DNA of 8,060 bases from an uncultured Clostridia bacterium (GTDB lineage Bacteria; Bacillota; Clostridia; TANB77; CAG-508). The stretch covers positions 1-8,060 of the forward strand of contig CALXRJ010000187.1 of the NCBI GenBank assembly GCA_944390615.1, read 5' to 3'. The position numbers and the translations under genes were made by a program. This document shows positions 4,926 to 8,060 of the stretch, piece by piece (position 1 is the stretch's first letter; every line of letters begins with the position of its first letter). The notes under the pieces were generated by a model. That model saw only the letters and a program-made list of their open reading frames with translations. It searched no databases and had not been told where the DNA came from.

Positions 4926-5828
4926 TCAATTATAAATTTTATGTGTTACCATTGGTGTTTCTTCTGTTATTTTTCGAAATACATAACCATTTTCTAATCC
5001 ATAATCAATAATAGCAGATAAAGCATCTACTGTTTTTTGGTTATTAGAAAAATCGTGCATTAAAACAACATTTTTTCTATTTTCTTTTAATCCTGTTATT
5101 ACATTATTGTATACATCATCTTTATTTTTTGCACAACCAGCATCATCTGAATCAACATTCCAGTCAAAATATCGATATCCTTCTTCCACTACTCTTCTAG
5201 TTAATTCTGTCATAATTCCTTCAGAATATTTTTTGCTTACTGTATTGGAACTTCCGCCTAAGAATCTTATAATATTGGATTTTTTTCCTGTGGTTTGATA
5301 TACTTGGTCTTGTATCTTTTTAAAATTTTCCATACATGATTCTTGCGAACTATAAACTTCAGAATAAGAATGGGAATATCCATGTAACCCTACTGTATGC
5401 CCTTTTTCTACTTCTTTTTTTACTAATTCTGCATTTTTTTCATTATAATGTACCACAAAAAAAGTAGCTTTTATATTTTTTTGCTCTAATATATCTAATA
5501 TTTGTGGCGTAATGTCTGAGCTTGGCCCATCATCAAATGTTAAGTAAATAATTCCTTTTGCATTTTCTTCTTCTTGCTTTTCTCTTGCTCTTTCTTCTTC
5601 CTCTTTTTGCTTTTGCTCTTGCTGCTTAAGTATGCGTTGTTCTTCTGCTTGTCTTTCTTGTTCTGCTAATTGTTCATTTATTTTGTTTTTCTCAAGCTTA
5701 TCGCGATTTACCTTAATAATTACTCCAAATAATAGGATTAATAAAATGATAATAATTCCTAATATAATCATTAATATATACCTATATTTTAACAATTTGT
5801 TCCCATTTATTACTTCTTTTAATGACAT
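4926..5828 (-). CDS. Membrane-anchored polysaccharide deacetylase (NodB homology domain)
   Basis: The protein has 300 aa. TM helix about 17-40, then a Glu/Gln/Lys-rich coiled-coil stalk (41-91), then an extracellular NodB domain (92-290). These enzymes remove N-acetyl groups from glycans such as peptidoglycan GlcNAc or MurNAc, using a divalent metal. Motif 1 is TFDDGPS (97-103) with base D99 and metal ligand D100. Motif 2 is H149-G-Y-S-H153, the two metal His. Motif 3 is R188-F-L-G-G-S-S-N, where the usual Pro after R-F is Leu. Motif 4 is D222-W-N-V-D-S. Motif 5 is L256-M-H258-D. All metal and catalytic residues are kept, so it is probably active. The ribosome site is weak (GGGTG 7 nt before the ATG). 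It starts 48 nt after the GH73-like gene, consistent with one operon. Whether it acts on peptidoglycan or on another wall polymer is not shown by sequence. Confidence 0.92.
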   Translation of the reverse strand: MSLKEVINGNKLLKYRYILMIILGIIIILLILLFGVIIKVNRDKLEKNKINEQLAEQERQAEEQRILKQQEQKQKEEEERAREKQEEENAKGIIYLTFDDGPSSDITPQILDILEQKNIKATFFVVHYNEKNAELVKKEVEKGHTVGLHGYSHSYSEVYSSQESCMENFKKIQDQVYQTTGKKSNIIRFLGGSSNTVSKKYSEGIMTELTRRVVEEGYRYFDWNVDSDDAGCAKNKDDVYNNVITGLKENRKNVVLMHDFSNNQKTVDALSAIIDYGLENGYVFRKITEETPMVTHKIYN

Positions 5829-5876
5829 TTTTTACACCCGTTTTTGGAAAATTTATAAAAGTGACTATTGCTATTT

Positions 5877-6728
5877 TTATTTTATGATTTGACTCATTCT
5901 ACCATAAACTAAGCTTACCCAAGTACTAGATGCTGGACAAAATTTGGTTTTTACAGCTGATAAAGTTTTTCCATAATAGTATTTTCCACCTTTTGTTAAA
6001 TAATTGGTATGTAATACTCTAGCTGCTTCTCTTAGTCCACTATCTACTGATGCATAACTGATTAATTTACCATTTGACATTAAGCTTATGTAATTATGTG
6101 TTCTTCTATGATTTTGCGCTATGTCCCAACCGGATTCTGCTGAAATAATACCACAGAAAAATATTTCGTTTAGAGAATATTCTTCACATAAATCATATAT
6201 TTTTCCCGCATTTTCTTCGAAAAATCCGGATGTGTCTTGTTTGACGCCAGCAATTAAAGTTATAAAATCTTCTCTGGATAGTCCTGTTCTAACTGTTAAA
6301 TCCATATTTTGAGAAATTTTTACTTCACTGATTGAAATATATTTTGTTTCTTGTTCTAGCTCAGTATTATTGTCTGAATTTGCTTTTTCTTCGCTAGTTT
6401 CGTTTTCTGGTATTTCTGTATTGTTTTCTGTTACTCCTGTTGTATTTTCTACTAAATTTTCTTCTTCCTCATTTTCTTGGTCTTGTGAACTTCTTTGTTT
6501 ACTTCTTGATAATTCTTCCGACCTTGAACTGGTTCTATTTTGCTGTGTTCTGCTTGATACTTGTACCCCTTCTTGTTCTATCATACCAATATGATTTTCC
6601 AGTATAGTATTATTTTTATGTGTTTGGTAATATTTTATTCCTATTGTTGTTGCAACTATTATTCCGATGAAAAATAATATCACATAGATTAATCGAATGG
6701 ATATTATTTTTGGTTTTTCTTGTTTCAT
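5877..6728 (-). CDS. Membrane-anchored glucosaminidase (GH73-like)
   Basis: The protein has 283 aa. A basic N-terminus and TM helix at about 11-32 anchor it to the membrane. Residues 55-128 are a low-complexity Ser/Glu/Asn/Thr linker. The catalytic domain occupies about 150-283. It contains E-I-F-F-C-G-I-I-S-A-E-S-G-W (188-201), in which E198 is the likely catalytic acid of an endo-beta-N-acetylglucosaminidase. It also has H211-N-Y-I-S-L, the helix DSGLREAARVLHTNYL, G-G-K-Y-Y-Y-G-K-T-L, and the C-terminal W270-V-S-L-V-Y-G-R-M, all in the order seen in GH73/FlgJ-type domains. The expected activity is cleavage of peptidoglycan glycan strands on the outer face. Its start is preceded by AAAGGAG 12 nt upstream, slightly long. 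It is the first gene of the envelope operon, behind a consensus promoter. Pairing with a deacetylase that can make strands resistant to hydrolases is a sensible combination. Confidence 0.85.
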   Translation of the reverse strand: MKQEKPKIISIRLIYVILFFIGIIVATTIGIKYYQTHKNNTILENHIGMIEQEGVQVSSRTQQNRTSSRSEELSRSKQRSSQDQENEEEENLVENTTGVTENNTEIPENETSEEKANSDNNTELEQETKYISISEVKISQNMDLTVRTGLSREDFITLIAGVKQDTSGFFEENAGKIYDLCEEYSLNEIFFCGIISAESGWDIAQNHRRTHNYISLMSNGKLISYASVDSGLREAARVLHTNYLTKGGKYYYGKTLSAVKTKFCPASSTWVSLVYGRMSQIIK

Positions 6729-6763
6729 AAATATATCAATCTCCTTTTATATCAGACCTCCCT

Positions 6764-6793
6764 ATTATAGCATTATTTGTTATATTTTGTCAA
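6764..6793 (-). promoter_or_regulatory. Promoter of the envelope operon
   Basis: On the minus strand a perfect TTGACA (6793-6788), 18 nt, and a perfect TATAAT (6769-6764), followed by two purine-rich sites (GGGAGG and AAAGGAG) before the ATG at 6728. This is a strong housekeeping-type promoter serving the genes from 6728 down to 3396. It overlaps the upstream flank of the divergent rqcH promoter. Confidence 0.85.
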
Positions 6794-6798
6794 ATTGC

Positions 6799-6827
6799 TT
6801 GCTATTACCTATGTTTCGTGTTAAAAT
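6799..6827 (+). promoter_or_regulatory. Promoter of rqcH
   Basis: TTGCTA (6799-6804), 17 nt, TAAAAT (6822-6827), with TGT directly before the -10 giving an extended -10. The start codon follows at 6860 behind AGGAGGTG (6849-6856). The -35 of this promoter and that of the divergent envelope operon are only 5 bp apart. Confidence 0.65.
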
Positions 6828-6859
6828 AAGGAATGTTATAACTTTTTAGGAGGTGGCAT

Positions 6860-8060
6860 ATGGCATTTGATGGAATTATGACAAAATGTATTACACAAGA
6901 ATTAAAAAATATTGTTGGCTATAAAATCGATAAAGTTTATGAACCTGATAAAAATACTATTTTATTAGGTCTATATGGAAATGGCACAAATCTTTCGTTA
7001 TTGATGTGTATTTCCGCTCATCATTGTCGATTACATTTAACCTCTCATGAGCAAAAAAATCCACCTGTTGCTCCTAATTTTTGTATGCTACTTAGAAAGC
7101 ATTTATTTGGTTTTAAAATAAAAAATATTTATACCGTTGATTTAGAGCGTATTGTATTTATAGACTTAGAAAATAAGGAAAATCCAAATAAACCAATCTA
7201 TAAAAAATTGATTATTGAGCTAATGGGAAAACATAGCAATATTATTTTAACCAATGAAAATGAGATTATTATTGATAGTATGCGCCATACCTCAGTAGAG
7301 GAACATGCGAATCGAGATGTTTACCCAACAGCTAGATATTTTTTTCCAGAAACCAAAAAATATAGTTTTTTAGAGTTAAAGGATTTTGAAGATTTTTATG
7401 CCAAAATAGAACCAAAACTTACAGATTTTATTGCACTGCAAGCACAAAATATGGATAATCTTTCTATTGCTAATTTTAAACTTGATAAAATCATCTCTAG
7501 CACTTTTAATGGAATTAGTTTGTCTTTTGTTCAAAATATAATTCAAAAACTAAACATCACAGAGCTTTCTAAAGATGCATTAGCGGCTATTTACCAAAAA
7601 ATCAAAGAAATGATTGATTCTAATTCTTTGGATTTATTTTTAACAGATGATAAAAAAGATTATTTTCTTTATCCTTCTTCTCAAGATAATTTAGAACCTT
7701 ATCGTTTAAATTTTGCAATTGATGATTTTTATTTTGAAAAGGAATCTTCTGAATTATTTAAAAATTATAGAAATAGTATTTTGCACTTAATTTTAGCTAC
7801 TCTAAAAAAGTACGAAAAACGTTTAGAAAATATTGACCATAAGCTTAGTGAATGTAAGGATATGGATAAATTTCGATTATATGGTGAATTGATTACTTCT
7901 AATTTGTATAAAATACCTGCTCAAAATTTGGATCGTGTGGAAGTAGAGAATTATTATCAGAATAATGAATTAATTACAATTCCTTTGGATAAAAAATATT
8001 TACCTTCTTATAATGCTAAGAGATATTTTAAAAAATATGCTAAATTAAAAAATGCGCTAG
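6860..8060 (+). CDS. rqcH: NFACT-family ribosome quality control protein RqcH (partial, C-terminus beyond window)
   Basis: The frame opens at ATG 6860 behind a full AGGAGGTG site and stays open for 400 codons to the window end. It begins M-A-F-D-G-I-M-T, the family hallmark, and continues with P-N-F-C-M-L-L-R-K-H (72-81), E-L-M-G-K-H-S-N-I-I-L around 118-128, and D-K-F-R-L-Y-G-E-L-I-T-S-N-L-Y (about 336-350) at the central coiled coil. RqcH (older names FbpA, fibronectin-binding protein) binds stalled 50S subunits with tRNA and adds alanine tails that mark broken nascent chains. The acidic-Arg pair equivalent to D97-R98 of the Bacillus subtilis protein is E96-R97 here, a conservative swap. 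Family proteins have about 550-600 aa, so the missing part should hold the rest of the coiled coil and the NFACT-R domain. Confidence 0.95.
   Translation, partial: MAFDGIMTKCITQELKNIVGYKIDKVYEPDKNTILLGLYGNGTNLSLLMCISAHHCRLHLTSHEQKNPPVAPNFCMLLRKHLFGFKIKNIYTVDLERIVFIDLENKENPNKPIYKKLIIELMGKHSNIILTNENEIIIDSMRHTSVEEHANRDVYPTARYFFPETKKYSFLELKDFEDFYAKIEPKLTDFIALQAQNMDNLSIANFKLDKIISSTFNGISLSFVQNIIQKLNITELSKDALAAIYQKIKEMIDSNSLDLFLTDDKKDYFLYPSSQDNLEPYRLNFAIDDFYFEKESSELFKNYRNSILHLILATLKKYEKRLENIDHKLSECKDMDKFRLYGELITSNLYKIPAQNLDRVEVENYYQNNELITIPLDKKYLPSYNAKRYFKKYAKLKNAL

Noticed and set aside
6370..6594. 74-aa plus-strand frame rich in Ser, Leu and Cys.
   Set aside because: It is the complement of the Glu/Asn/Ser low-complexity linker of the glucosaminidase gene and has no start signals.
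6740..6859. Riboswitch or leader RNA in the divergent intergenic region.
   Set aside because: The region is almost fully used by two promoters and ribosome sites, and no conserved aptamer-like pairing is visible.

Overview
The window is very AT-rich and uses strong Shine-Dalgarno sites, a consensus-type -35/-10 vocabulary, a Firmicutes-type short diacylglycerol kinase (DgkA) and an RqcH/NFACT gene. Together these suggest a low-GC Gram-positive bacterium of the Clostridia or a related gut Firmicutes lineage. Species cannot be read from the sequence. All genes except the last run on the minus strand.

Left, accessory part (1-1470). The first 49 bases hold the 5' end of an IS3/IS911-type transposase OrfA that leaves the window. 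Next comes an alpha/beta-hydrolase gene (143-994), then an unannotated wreck of an SRPBCC-family gene (about 1011-1256). The wreck has lost its ATG, carries two frameshifts and is cut off exactly where the hydrolase's ribosome binding site begins. A 28-bp tandem duplication (1329-1384) and a strong hairpin (1401-1451) follow. This looks like a decaying, rearranged stretch next to an insertion sequence.

Middle (1467-3390). Two small overlapping ORFs of unknown function (132 aa and about 57 aa) sit behind an excellent promoter (TTGCCA-17-TATAAT). Beyond them is a two-gene GNAT acetyltransferase operon (2175-2660 and 2673-3218) with its own promoter. A second hairpin that shares its arm sequence with the one at 1401-1451 lies at 3353-3387, so related hairpins bracket this block.

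Cell-envelope operon (3396-6793, minus strand). From a consensus promoter (TTGACA-18-TATAAT) the order is: a membrane-anchored GH73-like glucosaminidase (5877-6728); a membrane-anchored polysaccharide deacetylase (4926-5828); tRNA-Ser(CGA) (4792-4882); a two-TM protein of unknown family (3733-4767); and dgkA, likely undecaprenol kinase (3396-3758). The first two would act on the glycan strands of the wall and the last would recycle the lipid carrier, so the cluster reads as a wall-maintenance operon with a serine tRNA embedded in it.

Right end (6799-8060). Divergently transcribed from its own extended -10 promoter is rqcH (NFACT family, ribosome quality control), open at the window edge after 400 codons.

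I found no convincing new defence, RNA or mobile system. The most informative non-routine items are the SRPBCC pseudogene and its junction with the hydrolase, the two related hairpins, the orphan coupled small-ORF pair, and the tRNA placed inside the wall operon.
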